Below, piece after piece: positions 18,392-26,662 of a stretch of DNA of 64,000 nt. Position 1 is the stretch's first letter. The number at the start of each line of letters is the position of its first letter. The DNA is from VRUE01 sp963745915 (lineage in GTDB: Bacteria > Actinomycetota > Thermoleophilia > Solirubrobacterales > 70-9). The DNA is taken from assembly GCA_963745915.1 (NCBI GenBank), contig CAVUZA010000002.1, forward strand, positions 558,001 through 622,000. The letters are read 5' to 3'. A program made the translations under genes and the position numbers. The notes beneath the pieces are model-generated. The model ran no database searches, was not told the DNA's origin, and was given only the letters and a program-made list of their open reading frames with translations.

Positions 18392-20505
18392 GCCACTGTC
18401 CCAAGCTTCTCCGCGAACTCGACGTACTCGTTCAGGGGAGTTCGATCAGATGGCTCGCAGTGGGCAGCCATCCCCTGTGTGATCGCATTGCGCCACCTCT
18501 CCACCTTGCTCGGATCCGGAGTGCCAGCAGGGAGCGGCGGTAGAGGAGGCCGACGAAAGGGGCGTACCTGCGATCCCGAGCTACCGGAAGTAATCAACCA
18601 CTGAGCCTCGAAAGTAAGGGGTTGATCGAAATATTGGAACTGATCCTCGATCCCTATCCGTTTCAGCCAGGCCGGCTTCGTGGGCTGAGGCGCTTCGAGA
18701 ATCTCTCCGGGACGCCTCCCCAGAACGGTGTACTCCCGAAAGCCGGCTGGCAGCAGCACGGGTGGAGTTGGGGGTTCGGGGAGGTCATTAGGGTCCGCGG
18801 TCGCCGAAGCGCCCGCAACTTGGACGGTGCCTCGCGGCCGTGGCCCCGCCGGAACTTCTTGAGGCCCTGCGCCGAGTGGCACGTATCCGGCTCCCCTCCT
18901 GAGGATATGGGCCAGCGACCCGGAACCAGATGGGGCCGCAACCTCGACCCCAGAGAAAGTCGTGAAGTATCGCGTGAGACCACCGATCGCCACGCAGTGG
19001 TTTCCGACTCCGAGTCCATATTGGGAAAGCTTGATCTGGGAAATCGGGCCGATGAGCGAGACTGGCTCATCGTCAACCGTGACTTCGGGCTCATCTCCGG
19101 GTGCCACCGTAATCCACAGGTCCGGCTCCCCTCCGAGGAGGTACTGGCTGCCTCTGACCCTGAGGCCCCCCTCGAAGCTTGAGGCGGTTCCGAATCGTGG
19201 GGCGAGCGGCCTCAGGTATGGCTCCGCTGGCGATGCGGCAGAGGTGATCTTGACTGAATCGAGAACGTGCCAGCCGCCTGGCACGTTTCCGCTCCCAGGG
19301 GTCTCATGCCAGCCCGACTCTGCATGGTCCGCCAAGAATTGCTTGACCGGCGCCAGCAGCGTGGTACGCACGATCAGGCAGTGCGGCTCGGTGGCTACCA
19401 CCTGCGGCACGCTCACCCAACGACCGAGTTCGTCGCTGGCCCTTAGCGGGATAACGCCCGAGCTGCGATAGGCGAAGGAGTACTCGGCCCCCTCTAGCAC
19501 GAGGCCGTCATCGAGATCCTTATTGCGCACAGGTAGGGCGGTAGCTCCGTACCACCCATCGCTGACCGCGGAGAGCCCGATTGGATCCCCGGAGCGGGTT
19601 CTAACCTCGACCTTCGCGGGGAAGCCATCTGGTCGCTTCGCCCAGAATGCCACCTTCACCCAGTGCCCACCTTGCTTCAGCTCAAGGACCAGGGAGAGCT
19701 CTCCCCGGTGGCGGCCCTGCTCGTCAAGGATCTCGCCCCGCCATCCGGCGAGCTCGGCGTGCGCGATCCTCCCGATCTCCTCGCCTACATCCGAACTTGC
19801 GCCTGCTATGACCTTGACCGCTGGATCTGACAGCCCGCATCCTGGCCTTGCCCAGTTCCGTAGATAGGAGAAGAGCTCGGTCGCGGTGATCTCATCGCCT
19901 GGCTTCAGGCCCACGGAGCGGAAGAACTCCGTCAGCCTGCGACGATCTGACTCACGCAGCAGGCACTGAGAGATCGGATACCCGATGTGTGCCGGTGCCG
20001 GGTTCTCGGGGACCGTGCTGACTCCGAGCGTGCCGTCCCGATCCTCCTTGAGCCAGCGATCCAGGTCCATCCACAGCCTCCGGAGTTCGTCAAAGCCTGC
20101 GGGCTGGCCGGAATCAGGCGGGTACCCAACGAGCTCGTTGTAGCGCCGGTAGTAGTTGTGGCTCGCAACGCCCGCCTGCGGATCTCGCGCCATCCGGGAG
20201 CCGGCGAGGACAGCGAGACTGAGCATCGCTATGTATGGCGGGGGTCCCTGAATGCCGCTCCTGCGCCAGGCCGTGGTGGAGCGAAAGAACTCTCCATAAA
20301 GGCCGTAGGACGGGGAGGAGGTGAACTCGCGCTTCACGGCCTTGACCAGGGATTTCACTGCGTCGGCTGCGTCGGCTCCGGCACGAGGGCCAAGCTCTTC
20401 GAGCTCCTCGTCATCGAGCGTCAGGTACACAGGCCGGCCAGCACAATCGGGCCGGAAGAAGCGCTCGGCCAAGACTTCGTTCCAAGCCTCGTAAATGGAG
20501 TTCAA
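18388..20505 (-). CDS. Unrecognised first gene of the defence operon (705 aa)
   Basis: TTG is the only plausible start: an in-frame stop lies just upstream and no ATG precedes the conserved-looking region. The N-terminal third is helical (YGLYGEFFRSTTAW, YIAMLSLAVLAGSRMA, NYYRRYNELVGYP). The middle and C-terminal thirds are beta-rich and resemble repeated Ig-like sandwiches, and a Pro-rich linker lies at about 585-620. No catalytic motif is seen. As the first gene of a five-gene overlapping operon with a helicase, nuclease and methyltransferase, it may be a recognition or scaffold subunit; that is inference from position only. The sequence upstream to 20740 should hold the operon promoter. 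Confidence 0.82.
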   Translation of the reverse strand: MNSIYEAWNEVLAERFFRPDCAGRPVYLTLDDEELEELGPRAGADAADAVKSLVKAVKREFTSSPSYGLYGEFFRSTTAWRRSGIQGPPPYIAMLSLAVLAGSRMARDPQAGVASHNYYRRYNELVGYPPDSGQPAGFDELRRLWMDLDRWLKEDRDGTLGVSTVPENPAPAHIGYPISQCLLRESDRRRLTEFFRSVGLKPGDEITATELFSYLRNWARPGCGLSDPAVKVIAGASSDVGEEIGRIAHAELAGWRGEILDEQGRHRGELSLVLELKQGGHWVKVAFWAKRPDGFPAKVEVRTRSGDPIGLSAVSDGWYGATALPVRNKDLDDGLVLEGAEYSFAYRSSGVIPLRASDELGRWVSVPQVVATEPHCLIVRTTLLAPVKQFLADHAESGWHETPGSGNVPGGWHVLDSVKITSAASPAEPYLRPLAPRFGTASSFEGGLRVRGSQYLLGGEPDLWITVAPGDEPEVTVDDEPVSLIGPISQIKLSQYGLGVGNHCVAIGGLTRYFTTFSGVEVAAPSGSGSLAHILRRGAGYVPLGAGPQEVPAGPRPRGTVQVAGASATADPNDLPEPPTPPVLLPAGFREYTVLGRRPGEILEAPQPTKPAWLKRIGIEDQFQYFDQPLTFEAQWLITSGSSGSQVRPFRRPPLPPLPAGTPDPSKVERWRNAITQGMAAHCEPSDRTPLNEYVEFAEKLGTVA

Positions 20506-20649
20506 ACGGCACCCAGGCTACCCGCGCCGGCGGCTGGGTATCCGCGGCAACTTAATCCGGTACGTCAAAGGCGGCTGAGGCGCCCTCGCCCCCGAAATGC
20601 CCAGCGGAAGGAAGACTCTCCCAAACCCTAAGCCGACCCCCTTTACCCC

Positions 20650-20672
20650 TCATGTTGCCCCAGGCGTTGCCC
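20650..20672 (-). repeat. Integrase-tail-like repeat (left copy)
   Basis: TCATGTTGCCCCAGGCGTTGCCC recurs at 27857-27879. On the minus strand one frame reads A-T-P-G-A-T-stop, a tail I associate with tyrosine recombinases encoded next to tRNA attachment sites. Both copies lie at the same side of a terminator and a tRNA 3' end. No full integrase is present. Apart from this and the adjacent terminator, I see nothing in 20506-20740. Confidence 0.4.
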
Positions 20673-20711
20673 AATGGGCCATTTTGAACCCCTTTGTCTG
20701 CTCCCTCAGAA

Positions 20712-20745
20712 AGACGAAAGCCCCGCAAATGCGGGACTTTCGTCT
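20712..20745 (-). terminator. Hairpin terminator beside the displaced tRNA 3' end
   Basis: Arms AGACGAAAG-C-CCCGC and GCGGG-A-CTTTCGTCT pair over 15 positions with one mismatch around an AAAT loop. The same position relative to the intact tRNA-fMet holds the terminator at 27922-27944. Confidence 0.55.
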
Positions 20746-20790
20746 CATAGCGGGGGCAGGATTCGAACCTGCGACCTTCGGGTTATGAGC
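20741..20790 (-). repeat. Displaced 3' half of tRNA-fMet (att site copy)
   Basis: This 50-base segment matches 27946-27995 at 47 positions and covers the T-arm, variable loop and anticodon loop of initiator tRNA; identity stops at 20790. Two of the three differences are compensatory in the T stem (GCAGG/CCTGC against GCGGG/CCCGC), so the copy came from a functional tRNA gene. It is the expected far-end attachment site of an element integrated at the 3' end of the intact tRNA gene. Confidence 0.75.
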
Positions 20791-20884
20791 TTGATCCGTT
20801 GGATCGGCTGAACTACGTAGAGTCCGTTTTCAAGCGGTTTTCGGCCGATCGAACTACGCTGAGATCGGCTGGAATCTGTGGGGC

Positions 20885-20906
20885 ATGTTGCCCCATTTGT
20901 TGCCCC
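20885..20906 (-). repeat. Second integrase-tail-like motif
   Basis: ATGTTGCCCCATTTGTTGCCCC reads A-T-N-G-A-T on the minus strand, a variant of the repeat at 20650. It lies just inside the island. I see nothing else in 20791-21012. Confidence 0.3.
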
Positions 20907-21012
20907 AGCGGCGGAGGTGCGACCCGGACCGCCGGTTTCGGCTCATCCATTGACCGACGAGGGATGTGTCGCAGAACGCGACCGGAAAATATCCCCGGCG
21001 CGGTGCTAGGCG

Positions 21013-21858
21013 TCAGGCGAGAGTGGCTGCGGAGACCAGCGGCCTGAACCGGCGGGAGGTGTGGATCGAGTCGATCAGGTATGAGCGATAGCCCTCGCCG
21101 CGGTCCAGCAAGCTCCTGTATGTGAAGCAGATCGCGTTGTGGTACTCCGCCACCCAGCGGTACTTCGACCAGCGGTGAAAGATCGTCAGGTTCTGCTCGA
21201 GCTTGGCGGAGACCACCTTCTGATGGAGCCGCAGCAGCTCCGGCATGGTGCTTTCCGGGTCGCTCTGGAAGGCTCCGCCCAGATAGTCGACGAAGGCAAT
21301 GCCGTCCTCGTCCACGAGGACCGGCACTTCCCCGTAGAAGGCGCTTTCGTCACCGGCCTGTGCGCGGCTGAGCAGGGTCGCGCAGACCTTGGAGGAGAGA
21401 ACGATGCGCGGCACGCCGGCGACCTCCTGCTCGAGCTTGGCGGCCTCGACCAGGGCCGGTCCGAAGAGGATGCCGTCGTAGGCGTGGAAGCGGTCGAGGG
21501 TGATCGCACCACGGGCGAAGTACTCGCGCAGGGTCAGCTCCGTCTGCGACTGCGCCACCTCGAAGACGAGCTGAAAGACCGGCGCCGCCGCCGGCTGGTG
21601 GCCCGCGACCGGGATCGTCTGCACGACCGAGTCGGAGAAGATGGCGGCCGAGGAGGCGCCCTGCCTGGCCGCTTCGGCGGCTGCGGTGCCGATTGGGTAG
21701 GGAAGCGCCTCGCGGATCAGCTGGTCAAACTTCCTCAACTCCTTCTCGGCCGCCTGCCCCTGCGTCATCGCGCTGACGCCGAGCAGATCGAAGTAGAGGA
21801 CGACGCACTCGATCAGCCGTGGCTCGCCGTCGGGACCGACGAAGGAGGGGCGCTCCAT
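21013..21858 (-). CDS. Nucleotide-cyclase-like protein, uncharacterised
   Basis: A 281-residue soluble protein; ATG at 21858 is preferred over longer starts that overlap the upstream gene. The order of motifs recalls a degenerate class III cyclase fold: VVLYFDLLGVSAM (first Asp strand), IFSDSVVQ, then REYFARGAITL and GILFGPALVEAAKLE, then PRIVLS. The classic cyclase signature is not complete and catalytic activity is uncertain. Proteins with this motif order often occur in defence or accessory regions, but no partner effector with a membrane or TIR domain is seen next to it. It lies 8 bases downstream of the 104-aa gene and is the last gene of a four-gene minus-strand operon. Confidence 0.75.
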   Translation of the reverse strand: MERPSFVGPDGEPRLIECVVLYFDLLGVSAMTQGQAAEKELRKFDQLIREALPYPIGTAAAEAARQGASSAAIFSDSVVQTIPVAGHQPAAAPVFQLVFEVAQSQTELTLREYFARGAITLDRFHAYDGILFGPALVEAAKLEQEVAGVPRIVLSSKVCATLLSRAQAGDESAFYGEVPVLVDEDGIAFVDYLGGAFQSDPESTMPELLRLHQKVVSAKLEQNLTIFHRWSKYRWVAEYHNAICFTYRSLLDRGEGYRSYLIDSIHTSRRFRPLVSAATLA

Positions 21859-21866
21859 CGCGGCCT

Positions 21867-22181
21867 CTAAGCGAGCTCTGCCAGCTTCTCTTCGCCGCGC
21901 CCGGTGAGCCGGTAGCGCCGCTTGCCGACCAGCTCGGTGGCATCGATGCGCTCGATCAAACCGCGCCATTCGGCGGAGGCGATCCAGGGCGAGACGGCCG
22001 AGCGCAGCTGCGCGGTGGGCGCTTCGAGCGCGAGCAGGTTGAGAGTCGGCTCGTCGAGCTCTTGGAGCTTTGCCAGCAGGTCGGCGTCGTAGCGCTCGAA
22101 CGCTTTCAGGTAGGGCGGGTAAGTGCGCCCGTCCACCGTCGTCGGGGTCTGCGTTCCGAGAGTATTCGTATCAATCGGCAT
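21867..22181 (-). CDS. Small winged-helix-like protein (104 aa)
   Basis: The protein has a short polar N-terminus, then helices (LKAFERYDADLLAKL) and a C-terminal part reading like a winged helix (GLIERIDATELVGKRRYRLTGRGEEKLAEL). No family is recognised with certainty; a DNA-binding or adaptor role is inferred. Spacing is 49 bases from the peptidase gene upstream and 8 bases to the cyclase-like gene downstream. Confidence 0.65.
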   Translation of the reverse strand: MPIDTNTLGTQTPTTVDGRTYPPYLKAFERYDADLLAKLQELDEPTLNLLALEAPTAQLRSAVSPWIASAEWRGLIERIDATELVGKRRYRLTGRGEEKLAELA

Positions 22182-22230
22182 TTTGTCTGAATCTTAGAGA
22201 AGAATACGCCTTGGGCCAGTCATGTCCTGC

Positions 22231-23697
22231 TCAATGCACCTTCAGCAGCGAGCCCCAGGGATCGGCGCCACCATCGACATTTACTACATCGGCTTCGTCG
22301 GGCGGATAGATGAGGACCATACTTCGCATCGCCAATATGTCCAGCGGCGGCCGCAGCACGAAGGCCGTCGAGTCGAGAACGACAGCCGCCACCACGCAGG
22401 GCTCCCCTTTCTCGCAGAGCTCCCGCTCGTGGGCCTCGACCACCCAGACCCAATGCGGCAGGCGGGCGTGGCGCAGGGCGCAGAGGATCTCGTCGGAGCT
22501 GGTCAGCCCCTCGATCTCGTGCTTGTAGTCGGAGCAGCTCCGCAGGGCGGTCCGCAGGACGATGCTGCCGTCGAGCAGCCCCTCCTCGATGTCGCCCAGC
22601 TGGTCGGCCTGCTCGGCGAAAGAGCGCAGCACCTCGTGGGCGCGGCTCTCGGCGGTCTCGCCGGTGAGGTAGACCTTCGGCGGCACGGGGATGACGATGC
22701 TCTCCCACGGGGTCACGTAGTGCTCGAAGGGCGAGCAGATGACCTCGTAGGGCCCGATCCGGTCGTCGCAGGCGATGAACTGGACCTGGTCTTCGTCGTC
22801 GCGTCGCCAGCCGACCAGCACGAAGGCGTGTTCCTGGGCTCCGATCAGGACCGGAAAGCCCGAGTTGAGGTACCGGCAGATGAGGCTGATCATGCGCCTG
22901 TCCCACCAGCCCGCCGGGGTCTTTTCGATCGCGTTCTCCTCGTCAGGGGAGACCGGATCCTCAACCCCCATCACCTGCGGCATCGAGCTGAGCCCGTAGA
23001 CGATCGCCGGCTGGTCGAGCGCCCGGAAGAGGGCCTGCAGCTGGTTGGGGTTGAGGCCGCTGGAGGGCACAGCCCGCTCGGGCGAGAGGACATCGGGGCT
23101 GAGCTCGACGATCTCGGCAGTGTTGCGGCGGCCGACGTTGCCCCGGCGAGCGGCGGTGTAGTGGCAGATCCAGGCGGCGGCGTGGGCGCAGCGCAGGTAC
23201 TCGGAGTCCTGCTCGCAAAAAGGGACGCCGCGCACCTGCAGCGGGTTGCCGAAGAAGGAGGTCTCGTCGGTGATCAGGGTCAGCGTCGCCGTCTCGAGTT
23301 CGGGCGGCGGCGCCATGACGGTGCGCCCGACGCGTCCATGGGGGACCGGGCGGATCACCGAGTAGCCGAGGTAGCTCTCCGCCTCCTCGTCGGTGAGGCG
23401 GTGCAGGCGGTCCTCGTCGAGGTCGGCGCCGAAGAAGTGAAAGCGGCGGGCGAAAGGGGACTGGCTATCGAACTTCTTCGACCAGAAAGCCGAGTACTCG
23501 CTGCGATAGTCGACGTCGACGTAGCGGTTCTCGACGACCACGGTGCGGCAGCCGCCAGCGCGGGCGACGTCGAGGACCTGGTTGAACGGCCGCCGCTCTT
23601 CGTCTTCGGTGTATTCGCTGGCGAGGTGCTTCCAGTCCTCCTCGCTGCGCGGCCGCTGCAGCCAGTAGGAATCGTCCGGGTGGACCCAGGGGCGCAC
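22231..23697 (-). CDS. Papain/C39-like cysteine peptidase-type protein
   Basis: A 488-residue protein starting at GTG 23697. The N-terminal half has FNQVLDVARAGG, VVVENRYVDVDYRSEYSAF and GYSVIRPVP. A likely active-site helix CAHAAAWICHY follows at about 170, and a downstream His in QEHAFVLVGW with a nearby Asp gives a Cys-His-Asp/Asn arrangement as in papain-fold (C39-like) peptidases. I know this only as an uncharacterised family. There is no signal peptide, so it acts in the cytoplasm. It starts 14 bases after the small coiled-coil gene. Proteolysis of a partner or of a host protein is a reasonable guess, not shown. Confidence 0.75.
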   Translation of the reverse strand: MRPWVHPDDSYWLQRPRSEEDWKHLASEYTEDEERRPFNQVLDVARAGGCRTVVVENRYVDVDYRSEYSAFWSKKFDSQSPFARRFHFFGADLDEDRLHRLTDEEAESYLGYSVIRPVPHGRVGRTVMAPPPELETATLTLITDETSFFGNPLQVRGVPFCEQDSEYLRCAHAAAWICHYTAARRGNVGRRNTAEIVELSPDVLSPERAVPSSGLNPNQLQALFRALDQPAIVYGLSSMPQVMGVEDPVSPDEENAIEKTPAGWWDRRMISLICRYLNSGFPVLIGAQEHAFVLVGWRRDDEDQVQFIACDDRIGPYEVICSPFEHYVTPWESIVIPVPPKVYLTGETAESRAHEVLRSFAEQADQLGDIEEGLLDGSIVLRTALRSCSDYKHEIEGLTSSDEILCALRHARLPHWVWVVEAHERELCEKGEPCVVAAVVLDSTAFVLRPPLDILAMRSMVLIYPPDEADVVNVDGGADPWGSLLKVH

Positions 23698-23711
23698 GGA
23701 TCGAGAAGCCT

Positions 23712-23900
23712 TCAGCCGAGCCGGAGGAGACCCTCATGGGTCTCGGCCTTGCGACGAGCCTCAAGCACCGAACGCTCGGCGGCCCGGTATTCACGCTGCA
23801 CCGCGACATCAAGGTTGGCCAGGGTGCGATTGAGGTCGGAGCCGAGCTCCACCAGCCGTTTGCGCAGCTGCGCCAGTTCCTCGCCCTTCAACTCAGACAT
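23712..23900 (-). CDS. Small coiled-coil protein (62 aa)
   Basis: ATG at 23900 has GGTGGGAGA directly upstream. The chain is almost entirely charged helix (heptad-like LRKRLVELGSDLNRTLANLD, then REYRAAERSVLEARRKAE). It is the first gene of the four-gene operon. It could be an antitoxin, adaptor or sensor; no family is recognised. Confidence 0.6.
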   Translation of the reverse strand: MSELKGEELAQLRKRLVELGSDLNRTLANLDVAVQREYRAAERSVLEARRKAETHEGLLRLG

Positions 23901-24534
23901 ATCTCCCACCCACTATCGACGTCGCCCGAAAGTTTCCTGGGCGCTGCGTTGCAGGCTGCCACGGCGCGGAACAGTAGTCAAACGATGCGACGACATGCAG
24001 GGCCGCCACAACAGGGTCCGCGGGAGGCCGCAAACTCCGGCCGCAAATGTCTAACGCGCCTAACGCGCTCATATTGCTTCCCGCCACTACCCGGCTAACG
24101 GGAGTGGCGAACCAAGACTTGCGAGTCGGGGCAGGAAAGCTCCCAGTCACTTGCAGCTCGGTGCCCAGGCCGGCATGTCTCCGCAACGCATATGGGAACA
24201 CCGCGTGCACTGCCATTGCCACCCACCTCGATCGTGCGGCCATAAGGGGACCTGCGGATCGGTTGCCGCCACGAGCGAAGTAGGAAGATCTCATGGCTAC
24301 AGGGTGACCGCTAAAGCCCGGCTCGGCAGGAGCCCAACTTTGGCTCGCGCCACAGCAGCGCTGCGACCAAACCGCTCCAGCCCCCCGGCTGCGTAGGGCC
24401 GCCCTCGGCGCCTCCTGTGCCAGCCGCCGGACTGTTAGCCCCATTTGTTGCCCCAGGCCGACTACCGATGGAGAATCAGAACGTCACGCGCCTTCGAGCG
24501 GCGCGGTGGCGCGTGTGTCCGGCCCCGGTTCGGG
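23901..24534. other. Non-coding stretch inside the tRNA island
   Basis: No credible gene on either strand. It should hold the promoter of the four-gene operon that starts at 23900. An integrase-tail-like motif TTAGCCCCATTTGTTGCCCC (24435-24454, G-A-T-N-G-A on the minus strand) suggests a former element boundary, with the GHKL/methyltransferase module to its right as a separate insertion. Confidence 0.4.
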
Positions 24535-26481
24535 CTACGCCGCTTGGTCGGGAGCCTCCTCCTTGCGCCGCTTGACGCCGAGCTTGCCGGTCCGAGGACC
24601 GATCAGCGCATCCTCCGCGATGAGGCCGAGCAGCGATGCCGACAGTGCTGGGTTCAGGAGCATGGTTTCGCGCTGCTCCTCGGAGAAGACTGCGCCGGTC
24701 AGGGCGTGCAGGTGCGAGACCTTCGCCACCGCGACGTCCTCGTAGGCGTCCTTCACCAGCTTCTCGACGTCGTTCTTGACGGCGGGCGAGTACTGGTTCT
24801 GCCAGTGCTCGATCTGGGCCCGGACCACCGGGTGGTCCTCGTCAAGCTCAATGCACCCGTTCGGGTCCTGCGCGCTGGGCTTCTGCCACGCGGCGATCAT
24901 GCCGCCGTCGTTGATGTCCTCCGCGGTGACCCAGCGACAGTTCGGGACGCCCACGCTGACCGTCGTGCGCTTGGCGGGCGTCGCCCCCGCGTCAGGCTGA
25001 CCGATGACGGTGTCGCCGCCGCGCCCGCGGACCACCACGACCTTCTTCTTGCGCGGCTTACGGGGCTTCGTCGGGCTGTCAATCGGCGACCGCGGAGCGG
25101 TCCCCGCGCTGGTCGGCGTCGTGGTGGTGTCCGTGGCGGCGGGCTGCACCCGCGCACGCGATGCTTTCCAACGGTTGGCGAAGCGATCCATCACGCGCTT
25201 CAGCCGCTCCTCACGGTCGTCGCTCTGCTCGCGCGAGTCGTACTCCGCGTTGATCGCGTCCAGGATCTCCTTCGGCACCTCGCCGCCGAAGTCGGAGGAC
25301 CAGTCGGACGGCTTGACCGAGCGGGACGAGATGCCGGAGCCCATCCAGTAGAGGTCGGCGCGGCCGGTGGAGGGCGCGACGCCGCTCGCGCCCGTCGCCT
25401 CGTCATACTCCGGCGGCTCGATCACGAGGAACACGCGGCGGCGCACCGAGTCGCTGCCGATGCCGAACTGCCGGTAGACGTTCGCACCCGTCTTGGTGTC
25501 CCCGTCCTCGCTCTCGGTGTAGGCCTGGCCATAAAGCTCGTCGCGGTACAGGACGCCGATGTACGCCGACGTCGCGCCGAGGCCGCCGGTCTCAACCTTC
25601 GGCTCGGTCCGGAGCCACCAGTGCACCTTCGTGCCGTCAGGGAGGGTGACGACGTCGCTCGCCTCGATGAAGTCGGTCCCGTCCTTCTTGCGGTACTCGA
25701 TCAGCGACCGCGCACCGCGCACCGTGCGGAACTGCCCCTTGCCGGGAGCCCACATCGACTTTTTCTCCGGCATCTCGTAGACGCGAAGGCGGACGCCCTC
25801 CGGCAGCTGCCAGAAGCGCGTATTGAAGTACTTGCGGCCGAGGAAACGGTTCGACTCGCCGCGGTCGGAGTCGCCATCAATGGTGTCTTCACCGAGGCTC
25901 CGGCCGAGAAGCGTGAAGGTCGTTCCGTGGCCGGCGTCGCGGATGAACTTCGGGATCGTCGCGTCCCAGTCGATCCCCATCTCGTCGTCGTAGTACGGCG
26001 GGTAGACAGTGGCGAGGCCGTCGTTGCCGTCGGTGTCTTTCCACTCGACCTCCTCAAGCACAAACTCGCCCTCGCCCTCCGCGGCGTCCGGGTCGAACAT
26101 CATCTTGACCATGTAGGCATCGCCGTCGCGAACGCTGATGACGACGATGCCCGCGGGGTTCCACGGCAGGAGCGTCATGCGCGAGCCGAGCGCGTAGTTG
26201 TCGTGGGGGCCACCGACGATCTTGCCGCCCTTGCCGAGCGTGCGCATGTACTCACGCAGCTCCTCCTTCGTCATGCCGTGGCCGTCGTCGGCATACTGCA
26301 TGCGGTAGGTCCCGGTCGCCTTCACGCCTTGCCACTCGGGCCCGAACTCGATGTTCGCGGCTCCGGCCTCGAGGCCGTTGCGGGCCAGCTCGCGGCCCCA
26401 CTGATAGGCCGGGCTGTTGCGGTACTCGCGCTCGAGCAGGTTGCCGACGCCGAGGAACTGCAGGGGGGTGTTGCCGCTCAT
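24535..26481 (-). CDS. GHKL ATPase, MORC/MutL-like
   Basis: A 648-residue protein. The N-terminal GHKL ATP-binding fold is clear: N-box E31-L-A-R-N35, G1 box DDGHGM (about 65-70), and a G2-like segment around GKGGKIVGG and NYALGSRM (about 83-102). A second alpha/beta domain follows to about 400. A Pro/Thr/Lys-rich linker (about 440-500) leads to a C-terminal helical domain. No nuclease motif is visible. MutL/MORC-type GHKL ATPases next to DNA methyltransferases are a known theme in prokaryotic restriction-modification loci. It lies downstream of the methyltransferase on the same strand, 181 bases away, with a cluster of CCTAGG palindromes between. Likely role: ATP-gated DNA clamp or conformational switch on unmodified DNA. 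Confidence 0.85.
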   Translation of the reverse strand: MSGNTPLQFLGVGNLLEREYRNSPAYQWGRELARNGLEAGAANIEFGPEWQGVKATGTYRMQYADDGHGMTKEELREYMRTLGKGGKIVGGPHDNYALGSRMTLLPWNPAGIVVISVRDGDAYMVKMMFDPDAAEGEGEFVLEEVEWKDTDGNDGLATVYPPYYDDEMGIDWDATIPKFIRDAGHGTTFTLLGRSLGEDTIDGDSDRGESNRFLGRKYFNTRFWQLPEGVRLRVYEMPEKKSMWAPGKGQFRTVRGARSLIEYRKKDGTDFIEASDVVTLPDGTKVHWWLRTEPKVETGGLGATSAYIGVLYRDELYGQAYTESEDGDTKTGANVYRQFGIGSDSVRRRVFLVIEPPEYDEATGASGVAPSTGRADLYWMGSGISSRSVKPSDWSSDFGGEVPKEILDAINAEYDSREQSDDREERLKRVMDRFANRWKASRARVQPAATDTTTTPTSAGTAPRSPIDSPTKPRKPRKKKVVVVRGRGGDTVIGQPDAGATPAKRTTVSVGVPNCRWVTAEDINDGGMIAAWQKPSAQDPNGCIELDEDHPVVRAQIEHWQNQYSPAVKNDVEKLVKDAYEDVAVAKVSHLHALTGAVFSEEQRETMLLNPALSASLLGLIAEDALIGPRTGKLGVKRRKEEAPDQAA

Positions 26482-26524
26482 GGCGGTCCTCCGATCCGTC
26501 CTAGACGGTGACTAGACCCCTCGG

Positions 26525-26613
26525 CCTAGGCGTTCTAGAACTCGTTGTCGGGCCACCGTACCACCCTAGGGTCGCGGCTGCCAACCCTAGGGTCTACGGC
26601 AGGAGCGCCTAGG
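26525..26613. promoter_or_regulatory. Cluster of CCTAGG palindromes upstream of the GHKL gene
   Basis: CCTAGG occurs at 26525, 26565, 26586 and 26608; three are extended to CCTAGGGTC. Spacings are 40, 21 and 22 bases, close to multiples of two helical turns, and a TTCTAGAA palindrome lies within the 40-base gap. Such a rare hexamer four times in 90 bases between two genes looks like an operator array, or the methyltransferase's own target used for autoregulation. Confidence 0.5.
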
Positions 26614-26662
26614 GTCTCCGAGGGGGACGAGCGCGGTTGGCCCGTTGGAGGACAGCAGACTT

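Noticed and set aside
8971..20505. DISARM or BREX assignment for the defence operon
   Set aside because: No PLD-domain protein or separate helicase/DUF1998 gene pair as in DISARM, and no PglZ/BrxC-like proteins as in BREX.
20597..20788. Short plus-strand frame ending G-A-G-F-E-P-A-T-F-G-L
   Set aside because: Classic false ORF created by a reversed tRNA T-arm (the displaced tRNA-fMet segment).
21013..23900. Pycsar-type defence assignment for the cyclase-like operon
   Set aside because: No TIR or transmembrane effector with a cyclic-nucleotide sensor domain is encoded, and the cyclase motifs are incomplete.
22222..24054. Long plus-strand reading frame of 610 codons opposite the peptidase-like gene
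   Set aside because: It is antisense to a gene with recognisable motifs; its product is Asp/Val/His/Gly-biased, as expected from reading GC-rich codons backwards, with no domain.
24445..26511. Long plus-strand frame of 688 codons opposite the GHKL gene
   Set aside because: Antisense shadow of the GHKL ATPase; composition biased, no motif.
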